Shown here: positions 6,766-16,871 of the stretch, piece by piece
Position numbering within the stretch: position 1 is the first letter of the stretch
Layout: each line of letters starts with the position of its first letter
Source: JALYLC01 sp035696365
GTDB taxonomy: Bacteria; Actinomycetota; Thermoleophilia; Gaiellales; JALYLC01
DNA: 64,000 nt
Direction of reading: 5' to 3'
Assembly (NCBI GenBank): GCA_035696365.1
Contig: DASRQS010000052.1
Coordinates: 124,001 to 188,000, forward strand
Position numbers and translations under genes: made by a program
Notes under the pieces: model-generated
The model's database searches: none
Told to the model about the DNA's origin: nothing
What the model saw: the letters and a program-made list of their open reading frames with translations, nothing else

Positions 6766-9588
6766 TCAGGAGAGCTTCAGCGTCACGATCTCGTGCGGGC
6801 GATACGCGAGCAGCACGGAATCGCCCTCGACCTCGAGCCGCTCGCCGTCGTCCTCGAGGACATTCGCCCGCCGCGCGGACGAGAAGGGCGCCGCGACGCG
6901 GACCCGGGCCCGCCCGCGCGCGCCGTGCGCCTCATACAGCCGCAGGACCAGCGCGTCCGAGTCCTCGGCCCGCTTGATCGTGTCGAGCACCAGATTGGGA
7001 TCGTCGACCGAGGCGAACGACGCCGGCGGCGGCGCCGATGTGAGTCGCAGCGGCGCGTTGAAGCACACCGCCTCGGCCACCACCCCGGCCTCACGCCAGC
7101 CGCCGGCATGCGGCATCAGCGCGTACGCGAACTCGTGACGGCCGACGTCGGCCTCGGGATCGGGACTGCGCGGCGAGCGCAGCAGGCTGAGGCGGAGCTC
7201 GTTGCCGAGGCAGCTCCAGCCGTATTTGCAGTCGTTCAGGAGCGCAACGCCGAAGCCATGCTCCGAGAGATCCGCCCAGCGGTGACCGGGCACCTCGTAG
7301 CGCGCTCGGTCCCAGCTCGTCGACCAGTGCGTCGGCCGCTCCGCGTACCCGAACGGCATCTCGTAGGTGGCGTTGCGCGCATGCACGGCCAGGGGGAAGC
7401 ACACCGTCAGCAGCGTGTGCTCCTCGCGCCAGTCGACGGTCGTCCGGAACTCCACCCGGCGCGCTCCCGCGTCGAGCCGTACGACCTGCGTCAGCGAGGG
7501 CCGCTCGAACGTGATCTCGGCGCGCAGCGGCGTGCAGCGTGCGCTCCATGATGTCGCCGGCGCATACTCGCGGCGGGTCTCGAGGGCCGAGGGATCGATG
7601 TCCCAGGCGTCGAAGGCGACCGGGCGGTCCTCGGCGAGCTCGAGCACGTTTCCCCGCCCCGCCAGCGACTCGCGGCCGCTCCCCTTGTGCAGCACCGACT
7701 CGACGCTGCCGTCCGGTGAGAGCGTGACGCGCAGGTGCGCGTTCTCGAGCGTCAGCCCGTCGATGCGCACCTCGTCGTCCGCCTCCACGATGCGCGCCGC
7801 GCCGAACGGCGCGGCCGCGTAGACGACATCGCCGACGACCTCGCGCCGGGCGAACCCGACCGTGTTGGCGGGTGTCTCGCCGGCCCCGGAGAGCGCGTCG
7901 GCACCGGCCTCGACCGCCGCCAGATCGCGCTCGGCGTCCTCGTACACCAGCCGGATGGACGAGCCGGGCAGGATGTCGTGGAACTGCTGCAGCAGCAGCA
8001 GCTTCCACAGACGGTCGAGCTCCGCGCGCGGGTAGTCGGCGCGCAGGCAGGAGAGGAACTCCGCGTCGTGTAGGGCCTGCTCGCCGCGCCGATGGCCGCG
8101 CTTGGTGCGCGCTTGCGAGGTGTAGACGCCGCGGTGGTACTCGAAGTACAGCTCGCCCGTGACGACCGGCCGATCGCCGCCATCGGCCTCCAGTGCGTCG
8201 AAGAACTCCTCGCTCGTGCGCTGGGTCGTGCGCGGCAGGCCCTGCAGGTCGGCTGCGCGTCGCAGCGTCTCGAGCATGTCCCTCGTCGGGCCGCCGCCGC
8301 CGTCGCCGTACCCGAACACGAGCAGGCTGGTGCGCGCGTGGTCGTGATCCCGGTAGGAGCGCGCGACCTTCAGCAGCTCGGGGGCGCTGACGACGCTGTT
8401 GTAGGTGTCTGCCGGCGGATAGTGCGCGAGCACCTCGCTGCCGTCGTCACCCCGCCAGGTCATCGTGTGGTGCTCGGGCCGGTTGAAGCGGTTCCACGAG
8501 AGCTTCTGCGTGAGGAAGCGCGTGATGCCGGCCTCGCGCAGGATCTGCGGCAGTTGCCCCGCGTAGCCGAATGCGTCGGGGCTCCAGAACTCGCGGTGGC
8601 GGCGCCCGAACTCGGCCTCGAACCAGCGCTGGCCGTGCAGGAACTGGCGGACGAGCGATTCGCCCGAGGTCAGGTTGCAGTCGGGCTCCACCCAGCTACC
8701 GCCGACGGGGACGAACTGGCCGCGCTCCACCGCGGCCCGCACGCGCCGCCACAGGTCCGGGTTGCGCTGCTTGATCCAGGCGTACTGCTGCGCCTGCGAG
8801 CACGCGAAGCGGTACTCCGGGTAGTCCTCCATGTAGCGAAGCTGCGAGCTGAAGCTGCGCAGCGTCTTGCGGTAGGTCTCGGCCAGCGGCCACAGCCACG
8901 CCGTGTCGATGTGCGCATGCCCGATCGCAGCGAGCTCGTGCGCGTGCGTCGCGTTGTGATGCCGGTAGAGCCCCGTGAGGATCGCGGGGTCCTGCTCGTT
9001 GCAGTAGCGATTGAGCTCCGCGAGCAGCAGGCCCGACCAGGACTCGTCGCGCGTCTCGGCCTCGAGCGCCCGCAGCGTCTCGAAGTCGAAGAAGAGCTCC
9101 CACGCCTCGGGGTCGAAGACTGCGATGTCGCAGCGCCGCAGCTCGGCCGGCTCGTCCTTGGCCCCGAACATCCCGTTGCACGCGAGCTCGATCTGCAGCT
9201 CGAGCGGCCCGGGCTCCGCCGCCTCGGCCAGCACGGCGTCGGGCCGCTCGCCGTCGCCCCCGGTGTTGAGGCCCTGGACGATCTTGCCGTCCCTCCAGAG
9301 CGCCGCCTCGCTGTGCGAGACGAACAGCAGGTCGACGCGGCGGCCGCGCCACTCCTCGGGCACGGTGGCGCGCACGCGGAACCAGAACGTCTGCCAGAGC
9401 GGCCCGAAGCGCTCGCCGAGCTCGGCCGGCCGGTAGTCGAGAGCCTGCGCCTCGTCCCAGGAGATGCGCTCGACCGGCTCGCTCACGAGCACCTCGTCGG
9501 CGGCGCGGGACTCCGGGTAGATGGCCGCTCGCAGCCGGTCCGACATCTGCGCCAGCCGCTCGCGGGTATAGCCGGTGTGGCGGATCAC
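6766..9588 (-). CDS. Alpha-mannosidase, glycoside hydrolase family 38
   Basis: A 940-residue GH38 enzyme. Catalytic-domain motifs are AIGHAHIDTAWLWP (metal His and Asp) and EFWSPDAFGYAGQLPQIL (Asp nucleophile, Zn ligand), followed by the middle domain with LLLLQQFHDILPGSSI and the C-terminal beta domains ending in HEIVTLKLS. It cleaves alpha-linked mannose, probably from imported glycans; there is no signal peptide, so it is cytoplasmic. GTG 9588 overlaps the stop of the permease gene (GTGA), making it the last gene of a sugar ABC operon. Length fits bacterial GH38 (about 850-1,050). Confidence 0.9.
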   Translation of the reverse strand: MIRHTGYTRERLAQMSDRLRAAIYPESRAADEVLVSEPVERISWDEAQALDYRPAELGERFGPLWQTFWFRVRATVPEEWRGRRVDLLFVSHSEAALWRDGKIVQGLNTGGDGERPDAVLAEAAEPGPLELQIELACNGMFGAKDEPAELRRCDIAVFDPEAWELFFDFETLRALEAETRDESWSGLLLAELNRYCNEQDPAILTGLYRHHNATHAHELAAIGHAHIDTAWLWPLAETYRKTLRSFSSQLRYMEDYPEYRFACSQAQQYAWIKQRNPDLWRRVRAAVERGQFVPVGGSWVEPDCNLTSGESLVRQFLHGQRWFEAEFGRRHREFWSPDAFGYAGQLPQILREAGITRFLTQKLSWNRFNRPEHHTMTWRGDDGSEVLAHYPPADTYNSVVSAPELLKVARSYRDHDHARTSLLVFGYGDGGGGPTRDMLETLRRAADLQGLPRTTQRTSEEFFDALEADGGDRPVVTGELYFEYHRGVYTSQARTKRGHRRGEQALHDAEFLSCLRADYPRAELDRLWKLLLLQQFHDILPGSSIRLVYEDAERDLAAVEAGADALSGAGETPANTVGFARREVVGDVVYAAAPFGAARIVEADDEVRIDGLTLENAHLRVTLSPDGSVESVLHKGSGRESLAGRGNVLELAEDRPVAFDAWDIDPSALETRREYAPATSWSARCTPLRAEITFERPSLTQVVRLDAGARRVEFRTTVDWREEHTLLTVCFPLAVHARNATYEMPFGYAERPTHWSTSWDRARYEVPGHRWADLSEHGFGVALLNDCKYGWSCLGNELRLSLLRSPRSPDPEADVGRHEFAYALMPHAGGWREAGVVAEAVCFNAPLRLTSAPPPASFASVDDPNLVLDTIKRAEDSDALVLRLYEAHGARGRARVRVAAPFSSARRANVLEDDGERLEVEGDSVLLAYRPHEIVTLKLS

Positions 9589-10445
9589 GAGGAGCCTGCC
9601 ATCACGCTCGTGATGCGCCGGTTGAGGATCAGGGCGAGCAGCGCGGGAGGCAGCAGGGCGAGCACGCCGGCGGCCGCGAGGATCGGGTAGTTGGTCGTGT
9701 ACTTGCCGACGTACTCGGTGATCAGCACCGTCACGGGCTTGGCGTTGGAGGTCGACGTCAGGAGCAGCGGGATCAGGAACTCGCCCCACACCGACAAGGC
9801 GATGATGGCGGCGACGGCGGCGATCGCCGAGCCCATCTGCGGCACGACGACGCGCACGAAGGCCTGCCAGCGCCGGCAGCCGTCGACCAGCGCGGCCTCC
9901 TCGGGGCCGATGTCCATCTCGCGCACGTGGTTGTAGAGCAGCCACGTCGCAAGCGGGGAGAGCGTCGCGACGAACACGAGGATGAGCCCGCGCTTGGTGT
10001 CGATCAGGTGCAGGTCGGCCATGACCTGGAACAGTGTCACTGCCACGACGAAGACCGGGACGAGCATCGTGGAGAGCACTCCGAGGAAGAGCGTGCGCCC
10101 CAGCGCGAAGCGCAGGCGCCCGAAGGCGTAGGCCGCCATCGTCGCCACGATCAGCGTGAGCGCGGTCGCGCCGAGCGCCACCTCCGCGCTGGCCATCATG
10201 GCCTGGCTGAAGACGCCCGCCTCGGTCACCGTGCCGCCGGCACGCTGGGCGCTCGTGCCCTGGAGCAGGTCGCGATAGGCGTTGAGCGAGAGGTTCTGCG
10301 GGATCCAGCGAGCGGGCACGGCACGCACATCCCTCTGACTCGAGATGCTCGTGACGAGCCCGATCACGACCGGCCCCAGTGACCAGGCGAGGATCCACGC
10401 GATCGAGATCACCCTGATGGCCCGTTCTCCGAGTGCCTTCCTCAC
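9585..10445 (-). CDS. Carbohydrate ABC transporter permease (MalG type)
   Basis: A 286-residue inner-membrane permease with about six hydrophobic helices. The EAA loop is EEAALVDGCRRWQAFVRVVVP (about residues 185-205), which docks the ATPase. GTG 10445 overlaps the MalF-type gene's stop and its own stop overlaps the mannosidase GTG. No ATPase gene is nearby, as is usual where a shared MsmK-like ATPase serves several sugar importers. Confidence 0.9.
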   Translation of the reverse strand: MRKALGERAIRVISIAWILAWSLGPVVIGLVTSISSQRDVRAVPARWIPQNLSLNAYRDLLQGTSAQRAGGTVTEAGVFSQAMMASAEVALGATALTLIVATMAAYAFGRLRFALGRTLFLGVLSTMLVPVFVVAVTLFQVMADLHLIDTKRGLILVFVATLSPLATWLLYNHVREMDIGPEEAALVDGCRRWQAFVRVVVPQMGSAIAAVAAIIALSVWGEFLIPLLLTSTSNAKPVTVLITEYVGKYTTNYPILAAAGVLALLPPALLALILNRRITSVMAGSS

Positions 10446-11323
10446 CGCGTCGACCTCCGCAACGCGAGCACGTAGACCGCACCGAGGACCGCCGTCGCGC
10501 CGGCGAGCAGGAACGCAAGCGCCGTGCCGTGGGCGAAGTCGGCCTCGACGAAGGTCGTGTTGTAGACCTGGATCAGGACCGAGCGCGTGTTGAGCGCCGT
10601 GCCGTTGAGCACGTAGACCTCGTCGAAGATCGCGATCGCGAGCAGCGTTCCGATCGTCAGTGCCACGGCCATCGACGGCCGCAGAAGCGGCAGCGTGATG
10701 TGGCGGAACTGCCGCCAGCCGCCGGCGCCGTCGACCGAGGACGCGTTGTACAGCTCCTGCGGGATGCTCTGGAGGCCGGCGAGGAAGATCAGGCTGACGA
10801 GCGGCAGCACGCCCCACACGTGCACGAGCGTGATGAACGCGATCGCCCAGCGGCCGCCCGCAAGCCAGACGTGCGGCTCGTGGATCACGTGCAGGTTGAG
10901 CAGCGCGCTGTTGAGCAGGCCGTTGTCGGGGTCGAAGATGCGCCGCCAGAGCACGCCGCTCACCACGGAGGGCAGCGCCCAGGGCAGCACGAGGATCGCG
11001 AGCACGATGCCGCGACCCGGGAAGAGCCGCCGCAGCGTCACGGCGATGAAGATGCCGAGCACGAGCTCGAGGGAGACCGCCAGCAGCACGTACTCGAACG
11101 TGTGCCGGATGGCGTCGACCGCCGTCGGGTCGTCGATGACCTGCCGGTAGTTGCGGAGACCGACGTAGCGCTGTGGCTGGCCGAACTGGCCCGACGACTG
11201 GATGCTCGTCTGGAAGCCGCGGACGAGCGGATAGACGATCAGCCCGCCGACCGCGGCCACGGCCGGGACCACCATGAGCAGGCCGACCGCGGCCGACTCG
11301 CGGGCGCGAAGCCAGGCCCTCAC
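10442..11323 (-). CDS. Carbohydrate ABC transporter permease (MalF type)
   Basis: A 293-residue permease starting at GTG 11323. It has an N-terminal helix (ESAAVGLLMVVPAVAAVGGLIVYPL), the SIQSSGQF/VGLRNYRQVI periplasmic segment typical of MalF-type subunits, and the EAA loop ELYNASSVDGAGGWRQFRHIT. It pairs with the next MalG-type permease, which it overlaps by four bases. The 7-bp spacing from the binding-protein gene suggests one transcript. Confidence 0.9.
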   Translation of the reverse strand: MRAWLRARESAAVGLLMVVPAVAAVGGLIVYPLVRGFQTSIQSSGQFGQPQRYVGLRNYRQVIDDPTAVDAIRHTFEYVLLAVSLELVLGIFIAVTLRRLFPGRGIVLAILVLPWALPSVVSGVLWRRIFDPDNGLLNSALLNLHVIHEPHVWLAGGRWAIAFITLVHVWGVLPLVSLIFLAGLQSIPQELYNASSVDGAGGWRQFRHITLPLLRPSMAVALTIGTLLAIAIFDEVYVLNGTALNTRSVLIQVYNTTFVEADFAHGTALAFLLAGATAVLGAVYVLALRRSTR

Positions 11324-11330
11324 GCGTCAG

Positions 11331-12617
11331 CTATGCCGTGGCGTGACCGGTGGCCTTGGAGGCGAGTTGGGAGAGCGCGTCCGAGATGCTGGTCTGTCCC
11401 TTGACCGCCGAGTTGAGCAGGCCCTGCGCGTCCGCGCTGAACTGCGAGTACCAGACCGGCGCGCCCTGCGGGAAGAGCGGTTTGACGAGGTTGAGCTCCG
11501 TCGCGAGCACCGTGCCGCCGGCCAGCTGACCGTCGGCTGCGAGCTTCTTGATCACGGAACTGCCGCACGGCAGGTTGCCTTCCTTCTTGTAGATCTCGAT
11601 CGCGTTCTGGGACTTCTGCCACCACTGGATGAAGGCCGCGGCCGCCGCCTTGTGGCGGGCCGTGACGGGGATCGAGAGACCCTCGGGCAGGCCGAACGAC
11701 GCGCCCGGTCCAGTAACGCCGGGGATCAGCGCGCCCACCGCCGACCCGGCGATGCTCGACTGGCTCTTGTCGTTGGCGGTCACGAGGTTGCCCGGACCGG
11801 TCGCGAGCACCATCGCGGTCTGACCGGCCATGAACTTGTCGAAGGCGGTGGCGTCGTCGAGCGTGACCGCGCCGGGCGAGACCCAGCCCTTCTTGACCGC
11901 CGTGGCCTCCCACTGCAGCGCCTTGTAGCCGGCCGAGCCAGGCTTCTGGAAGAGCGGCTTGAAGCTGTTGTCGAACAGTTGGCCGCCGTTCGCGAGCGTC
12001 AGCAGGTACCACGGCGTAACGCCGCCCTCCGTCGCGGCCATGGGGATCGAGAGCGGGTATTTCACGCCCGCGGCCTTGAGCTTGTCGGCCGCCTGCCCGA
12101 GCCCGGCCAGCGTGGTCGGGAACTTCGTGATGCCGGCCTTGGCGAAGAGCTTCTTGTTGTAGATCGAGATGCGGAAGTCGTTGGAGAAGCAGGCCGCGTA
12201 GGTCTTGCCGCCCGACTTGAAGGCGGCGTCCGTGCTCGCGAGGTCTGCCAGCAGCGGCTTCGGCAGTATGTCGTCCAGCGGCTCGACCCATTTGGCGCCG
12301 GCGAACTGACCGGTGAACGACCAGTCGAACTCGGCGACGTCGGCGATATAGGTGCGCGCGGTGTTGGCGACGACGAGCTTGGAGTGCGTCGCATCCCAGC
12401 CCGTGACGACGTAGTTGACCTTCACGCCCGTCGCCTTCGTGAACGACGCGATCACGCTCTGCGGGATCTTGTACGGCACCAGCACCGTGATCGTCTGGCC
12501 GCGGATGTTCTCGCCCGCCCTGTCGCCGGCAGCGGTGCTGGAGCCTCCGCCTGCCGCCAGAACGGTGAGCGCCGCAATCGCCGCCACCGCCGTCACGCGC
12601 CGTTGCAACCTGTTCAT
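11331..12617 (-). CDS. Extracellular sugar-binding protein of ABC transporter
   Basis: A 428-residue family 1 solute-binding protein with an N-terminal export signal (RRVTAVAAIAALTVLAAGG) and the usual bilobal pattern (ITVLVPYKIPQSVIASFTKATGVKV; FSNDFRISIYNKKLFAKAG; AMVLATGPGNL). Oddly, the lipobox position reads LAAGGGSS with no cysteine, so it may be released or held another way rather than lipid-anchored. First gene of the sugar operon and divergent from the amine oxidase gene. The mannosidase downstream suggests mannosides or mannose-rich oligosaccharides as cargo (inference). Confidence 0.88.
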   Translation of the reverse strand: MNRLQRRVTAVAAIAALTVLAAGGGSSTAAGDRAGENIRGQTITVLVPYKIPQSVIASFTKATGVKVNYVVTGWDATHSKLVVANTARTYIADVAEFDWSFTGQFAGAKWVEPLDDILPKPLLADLASTDAAFKSGGKTYAACFSNDFRISIYNKKLFAKAGITKFPTTLAGLGQAADKLKAAGVKYPLSIPMAATEGGVTPWYLLTLANGGQLFDNSFKPLFQKPGSAGYKALQWEATAVKKGWVSPGAVTLDDATAFDKFMAGQTAMVLATGPGNLVTANDKSQSSIAGSAVGALIPGVTGPGASFGLPEGLSIPVTARHKAAAAAFIQWWQKSQNAIEIYKKEGNLPCGSSVIKKLAADGQLAGGTVLATELNLVKPLFPQGAPVWYSQFSADAQGLLNSAVKGQTSISDALSQLASKATGHATA

Positions 12618-12682
12618 GAGACCTCCGGTGCGCGCACCACTGCAAGCTCTTCACAGGGCGCTGGGGGGTTCCTGCCCGCTCG

Positions 12683-14665
12683 ATGAGCGCGAATCGCGAT
12701 ACTACGAGAGCGTTGGATGGATTACAACGGCCAGGCAGCGGTGCCCACCCGCTCGACCCGCTGACCGCGCCGGAGATCGCCGCGGTCACTGCGGCCATGC
12801 GGGCAGACGACGCGTTCGCGTCGCTCGGTGAGCGCACCCGCTTCGTCACGATCGCGCTGCGGGAACCGCCCAAGGACGCGGTCCTGGCGTGGAGCGAGGG
12901 GGGCGCGGCAGTCCGGCGCGAAGCCGAGGTCGTGGTGCTCGACCGCGACGCCGGCAGCACGGTCGAGGCGCTCGTCGCGCTCGAGCCGGACGAGGTGACT
13001 GCCTGGAGCGAACGGATGGACATCCAGCCGATGGCCGTCGTCACGGAGCTGATGGAGGCCGAGGAGCTCGTCCGGCTCGACCCCGAGTTCCAGGCGGCCC
13101 TGGCGCGGCGGGGCATCACCGACTTCGACACGGTCCAGGTCGACGCCTGGCCCGCGGGGCACTTCGGCAACGCCGACGAGCCGGGCGGCCGGCGCCTGGG
13201 CCGCGCGGTCGCGTTCATCAAGCCGCGCCCCGGCGACAGCGAGTGGGCGCACCCCGTCGACGGGGTCATCGTCCTCGTCGACCTGAACCGACTCGAGGTG
13301 CTGCGCGTCGACGACCACGGGGTCGTGCCGATCCCTCCGGAGAGCGGCAACTTCGACACCGAGGCGGGCGCGCCCCTGCGCGACGACATCGCCCCGCTCG
13401 AGATCACTCAGCCCGAGGGCCCGGGCTTCCGGCTCGAGGGCCGCGTCCTGTCGTGGCAGCGCTGGCAGGTGCACGTCGGCTTTACGCCGCGCGAGGGACT
13501 GGTGCTCAACCAGGTCGCCTACGACGACGGTGGCCGGCTGCGCTCGATCCTCTATCGCGCGTCGCTCTCCGAGATGGTCGTGCCCTACGGGGATCCCAGC
13601 CCGAGCCACTACTGGAAGAACGCCTTCGACGGCGGAGAGAACGGCGTCGGCATCGCCGCCTCGCCGCTCACGCTCGGCTGCGACTGCCTGGGCGAGATCG
13701 CCTACCTCGACGCCGTCGTCTCGGACGCCGCGGGCGACCCGGCTCCGATCCCGAACGCCATCTGCATCCACGAGGAGGACGCCGGCGTGCTCTGGCGCCA
13801 CATCGAGTGGCGCGACGGCTCGGGCGAGGTGCGCCGCTCGCGCCGGCTCGTGATCTCCTCCTTCTCGGCCATCGGCAACTACGACTACGGCTTCTTCTGG
13901 TACCTCTACCAGGACGGCACGATCGCCTTCGAGGTCAAGCTGACCGGCGTGCTATCGACCGGCGCCGTCGCTCCGGGCGAGCGCCCGGCCCACGGCACGC
14001 TCGTTGCGCCGGGGCTGAACGCGATGGTGCACCAGCACTTCTTCAACATGCGCCTCGACCTCGACGTCGACGGCCGCGCGAATGCCGTCGAGGAAGTCTG
14101 GACCGAGTCGCTCCCGCCGGGCGGGGACAATCCCCACGGCAACGCGTTCCGGCCGCGCCGCCGTCGCTTCGCGACGGAGCTCGAGGCCCAGCGGTCGGTC
14201 GACACGGCCTCGGCGCGCTGGTGGGAGATCGTCAATCCGCATGTCCTCCACCGGCTGGGCGAGCCGATCGGCTATCGCCTGCTCCCGGGCGAGACGACGT
14301 TCGCGTTCGCGCAGGCGGATGCCCCCGTCAGCAAGCGCGCCGGGTTCATCCGCTCCCACCTCTGGGTGACGCCCTACCGGCCCGACGAGCGCTACGCCGC
14401 GGGGGAGTATCCGAACCTGCACCCCGGCGGTGCCGGCCTGCCCGAGTGGACGAGCGCCGACCGCCTGATCGGCGACCGCGACATCGTCGTCTGGTACACG
14501 TTCGGCCACCATCACGTGCCCCGGCCGGAGGACTGGCCGGTGATGCCGGTCACGACCGCCGGGTTCTCGCTCAAGCCGGTCGGGTTCTTCGAGCGCAACC
14601 CCGCGCTCGACGTGCCGCCGTCGACTCCGCACGCCGACCACTGCCAACCGGGGAGCAGCACGTGA
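12683..14665 (+). CDS. Copper-containing primary amine oxidase
   Basis: A 660-residue copper amine oxidase. The topaquinone precursor Tyr is in AIGNYDYGFFW (consensus N-Y-D/E); copper histidines are in MVHQHFFNMRLDLDVDG and GHHHVPRPEDWPVMP. The catalytic-base region (YWKNAFDGGENGVG) precedes them. It oxidises primary amines to aldehydes with release of ammonia and H2O2. No signal peptide is seen. The stop overlaps the GTG of the SDR gene, so the aldehyde product may be handled by that enzyme (inference). Confidence 0.9.
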   Translation: MSANRDTTRALDGLQRPGSGAHPLDPLTAPEIAAVTAAMRADDAFASLGERTRFVTIALREPPKDAVLAWSEGGAAVRREAEVVVLDRDAGSTVEALVALEPDEVTAWSERMDIQPMAVVTELMEAEELVRLDPEFQAALARRGITDFDTVQVDAWPAGHFGNADEPGGRRLGRAVAFIKPRPGDSEWAHPVDGVIVLVDLNRLEVLRVDDHGVVPIPPESGNFDTEAGAPLRDDIAPLEITQPEGPGFRLEGRVLSWQRWQVHVGFTPREGLVLNQVAYDDGGRLRSILYRASLSEMVVPYGDPSPSHYWKNAFDGGENGVGIAASPLTLGCDCLGEIAYLDAVVSDAAGDPAPIPNAICIHEEDAGVLWRHIEWRDGSGEVRRSRRLVISSFSAIGNYDYGFFWYLYQDGTIAFEVKLTGVLSTGAVAPGERPAHGTLVAPGLNAMVHQHFFNMRLDLDVDGRANAVEEVWTESLPPGGDNPHGNAFRPRRRRFATELEAQRSVDTASARWWEIVNPHVLHRLGEPIGYRLLPGETTFAFAQADAPVSKRAGFIRSHLWVTPYRPDERYAAGEYPNLHPGGAGLPEWTSADRLIGDRDIVVWYTFGHHHVPRPEDWPVMPVTTAGFSLKPVGFFERNPALDVPPSTPHADHCQPGSST

Positions 14666-15375
14666 GCACAGTCGAGGGGCGCGTCGCCCTGATCACCGGC
14701 GCCAGCAGCGGCATCGGAGCCGCGACCGCCAGGACGCTCGCCGAGCAGGGCGCCAGAGTCGCGCTCGCCTCGCGCCGCGGCACCGACGAGGGCATCCCCG
14801 GAGCGCTCGCGCGCCCGTGCGATGTACGCGACCCCGCGCAGGTCGAGAGCCTCGTCGCCGAGACGCTGGAGCGCTTCGGCCGCCTCGACATCGTCGTCGC
14901 GAACGCGGGCGTCGGGGCGTACGGCGACTTCCTCGACATCTCTCCGGAGCACCTCGAGGAGATGATCGACGTCAACGTGAAGGGACTCCTCTACACGGTG
15001 CGAGCCAGCCTGCCGCATTTGCTCGCGAGCCCCGCCGCCGACCTGGTCGTGGTGGCATCGGTCGCGGGGCAGCGCGCGCCCGAGGGCGAGAGCGTCTACG
15101 CCGCCTCCAAGTTCGCCCAGGTCGGATTCATGCGCTCGCTCGACCACGAGCTGCACCGCCGCGGCGTGCGCTGCTCGACCATCGCGCCGGGCGGCGTCTG
15201 GACCGAGTTCGCCATGGGCGACGGGCGCGGGCGCTCGCCGGATGACGCCGACCTGCCAGGGATGATGCGCGCCCAGGAGATCGCGGACGCCGTCGTCCAC
15301 GCGGTCACGCGGCCGCGCACGCACCGCGTGCTGGAGTCCACGATCCTGCCCATGAGCGACGACTCGATGAACTGA
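14662..15375 (+). CDS. Short-chain dehydrogenase/reductase
   Basis: A 237-residue classical SDR: cofactor motif TGASSGIGAATA (residues 12-23), NAG in VVANAGVGAYG, catalytic Ser in VVASVAGQ, and YAASKFAQ (Y-x3-K). It reduces or oxidises a carbonyl with NAD(P)H; the substrate is unknown. GTG 14662 overlaps the amine oxidase stop by four bases (GTGA) and the GH4 gene follows after 8 bp, so the three genes form an operon. Confidence 0.88.
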   Translation: MSTVEGRVALITGASSGIGAATARTLAEQGARVALASRRGTDEGIPGALARPCDVRDPAQVESLVAETLERFGRLDIVVANAGVGAYGDFLDISPEHLEEMIDVNVKGLLYTVRASLPHLLASPAADLVVVASVAGQRAPEGESVYAASKFAQVGFMRSLDHELHRRGVRCSTIAPGGVWTEFAMGDGRGRSPDDADLPGMMRAQEIADAVVHAVTRPRTHRVLESTILPMSDDSMN

Positions 15376-15383
15376 GGAACTCG

Positions 15384-16718
15384 ATGGCACCAAAGGTCAC
15401 GATCATCGGCGGGGGCTCGAGCAGCTTCGTGCCCGTGTTGCTCCGCCGACTCATGCAGTCCGAGGCGCTCGAGGCGGCGCGGGTCTCGCTCATGGACATC
15501 GACGCCGGACGGCTGGGCGTGATGCAGGCGCTCGCCGACAAGCTGATCGTGAGCGAGGGCAGCGACATCCGGGTCACGAGCACGCTGGATCAGCGCGAGG
15601 CGCTCGTCGGGGCCGACTTCGTGATCGCCGCGATCGCCGAGGGCGGCATGGACGCCTGGGCGCTCGACCTGGAGATCCCCGGGCGCTACGGCATCGTCAT
15701 GCACGTCGGCGACTCGGTCGGGCCGGGAGGGATCATGCGCGCCTTCCGCAACGTGCCGGCGCTCGCCCGCGTCGCCCGCAACGCAGCCGAGGTGGCGCCC
15801 GAGGCGTACATCTTCAACTACACGAACCCCGCGCCGATCGAGGCGCTCGCGATGCGGACCGCCGCGCCGAGCGTGCGGTCGTTCGGGCTCTGCTCGTGCA
15901 CCGCCCACGCGAGCAGCCGCGAATGGCTGGCCGCGCAGGCCGGCGTCAAGCCCGCCGAGATCGCGATGCCGCCAGTGGTCGGGGGCATCAACCACTGCGC
16001 ATCGATCCAGGAGCTGCGGCTGAATGACGGCAGCGACGCCATGGCGCGCGTGCGCGCCCGCGCGACCAACCCCGTGGTCAAGTGGGCGCTCGACACCTAC
16101 GGCGTGCTGCCGTACTGCTGGACGCACTGGACGGAGTTCTTCCCCCAGATGCAGCGCCTCGAGGCTCCCTACGAGGGGAAGGCCCAGGGCGTCGCGATGC
16201 GCTACGGCATCACGACCCACGACATGGACTACGAGCGAGCGCGGGTGCAGGGCCTCGAAGCACTCGCGGAGACCTGGACGGCCCCAGATTCCGGCCCAGT
16301 GACGCTCGCGGACGTGCCCGTCGGCGACGAGGACGAGGGCATCGAGGTCATCGACATCATCGAGGCCATCGTGCTCAACGGCAACATCACGCGCGTGGTG
16401 AACGCACCCAACCGCGGGACGATCCCGAACCTGCCCGAGGACGCGATCGTCGAGGTCAACGCGCAGATCAACGCCTACGGCGTGCGGCCGATCCACACCG
16501 GTCCGCTGCCGGAAGCACTCGCCGCCCACCTGCGCCAGTACGTGAGCTTCCAGCAGCACGTCGTGCGAGCCGCCCTCTCAGGAGACCGCACCGCCGCGCT
16601 GCACGCCTTCCTGCTCGACCCGAACACGCAAGCGCACCTCGACCTGGCGCAGACGCAGGCCCTGCTCGACGAGCTCCTCGAGGCGCACCGGCAGTACCTG
16701 CCGCAGTTCAAGCGGTAG
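15384..16718 (+). CDS. Glycoside hydrolase family 4 (alpha-glucosidase/alpha-galacturonidase-like)
   Basis: A 444-residue NAD+- and Mn2+-dependent GH4 enzyme. It shows the N-terminal Rossmann motif VTIIGGGSSSFVPVLL, the family motif FNYTNPAPIEAL, a metal-binding Cys in SFGLCSCTAH and the metal His in GGINHCASI. GH4 enzymes cleave glycosides by oxidation, elimination and reduction. The lack of an obvious phosphate-binding signature fits the branch acting on free glycosides, but the sugar cannot be named. It lies 8 bp after the SDR gene, opposite the sugar ABC operon. Confidence 0.88.
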   Translation: MAPKVTIIGGGSSSFVPVLLRRLMQSEALEAARVSLMDIDAGRLGVMQALADKLIVSEGSDIRVTSTLDQREALVGADFVIAAIAEGGMDAWALDLEIPGRYGIVMHVGDSVGPGGIMRAFRNVPALARVARNAAEVAPEAYIFNYTNPAPIEALAMRTAAPSVRSFGLCSCTAHASSREWLAAQAGVKPAEIAMPPVVGGINHCASIQELRLNDGSDAMARVRARATNPVVKWALDTYGVLPYCWTHWTEFFPQMQRLEAPYEGKAQGVAMRYGITTHDMDYERARVQGLEALAETWTAPDSGPVTLADVPVGDEDEGIEVIDIIEAIVLNGNITRVVNAPNRGTIPNLPEDAIVEVNAQINAYGVRPIHTGPLPEALAAHLRQYVSFQQHVVRAALSGDRTAALHAFLLDPNTQAHLDLAQTQALLDELLEAHRQYLPQFKR

Positions 16719-16871
16719 CGCGGTAGGCCTGCGCTGAGCCGACGCACGGCGGGGTCAGGCGGGCGGTGCGTTCCGCCGCGGCTTCCCGGCCGCCAGCCGT
16801 TTGATTTGCCGGCCGCCGGGTACCAGGCCCGCGGCACGCTCCCGCACTTCGTCTCGCGAAAGGCACTTCGG

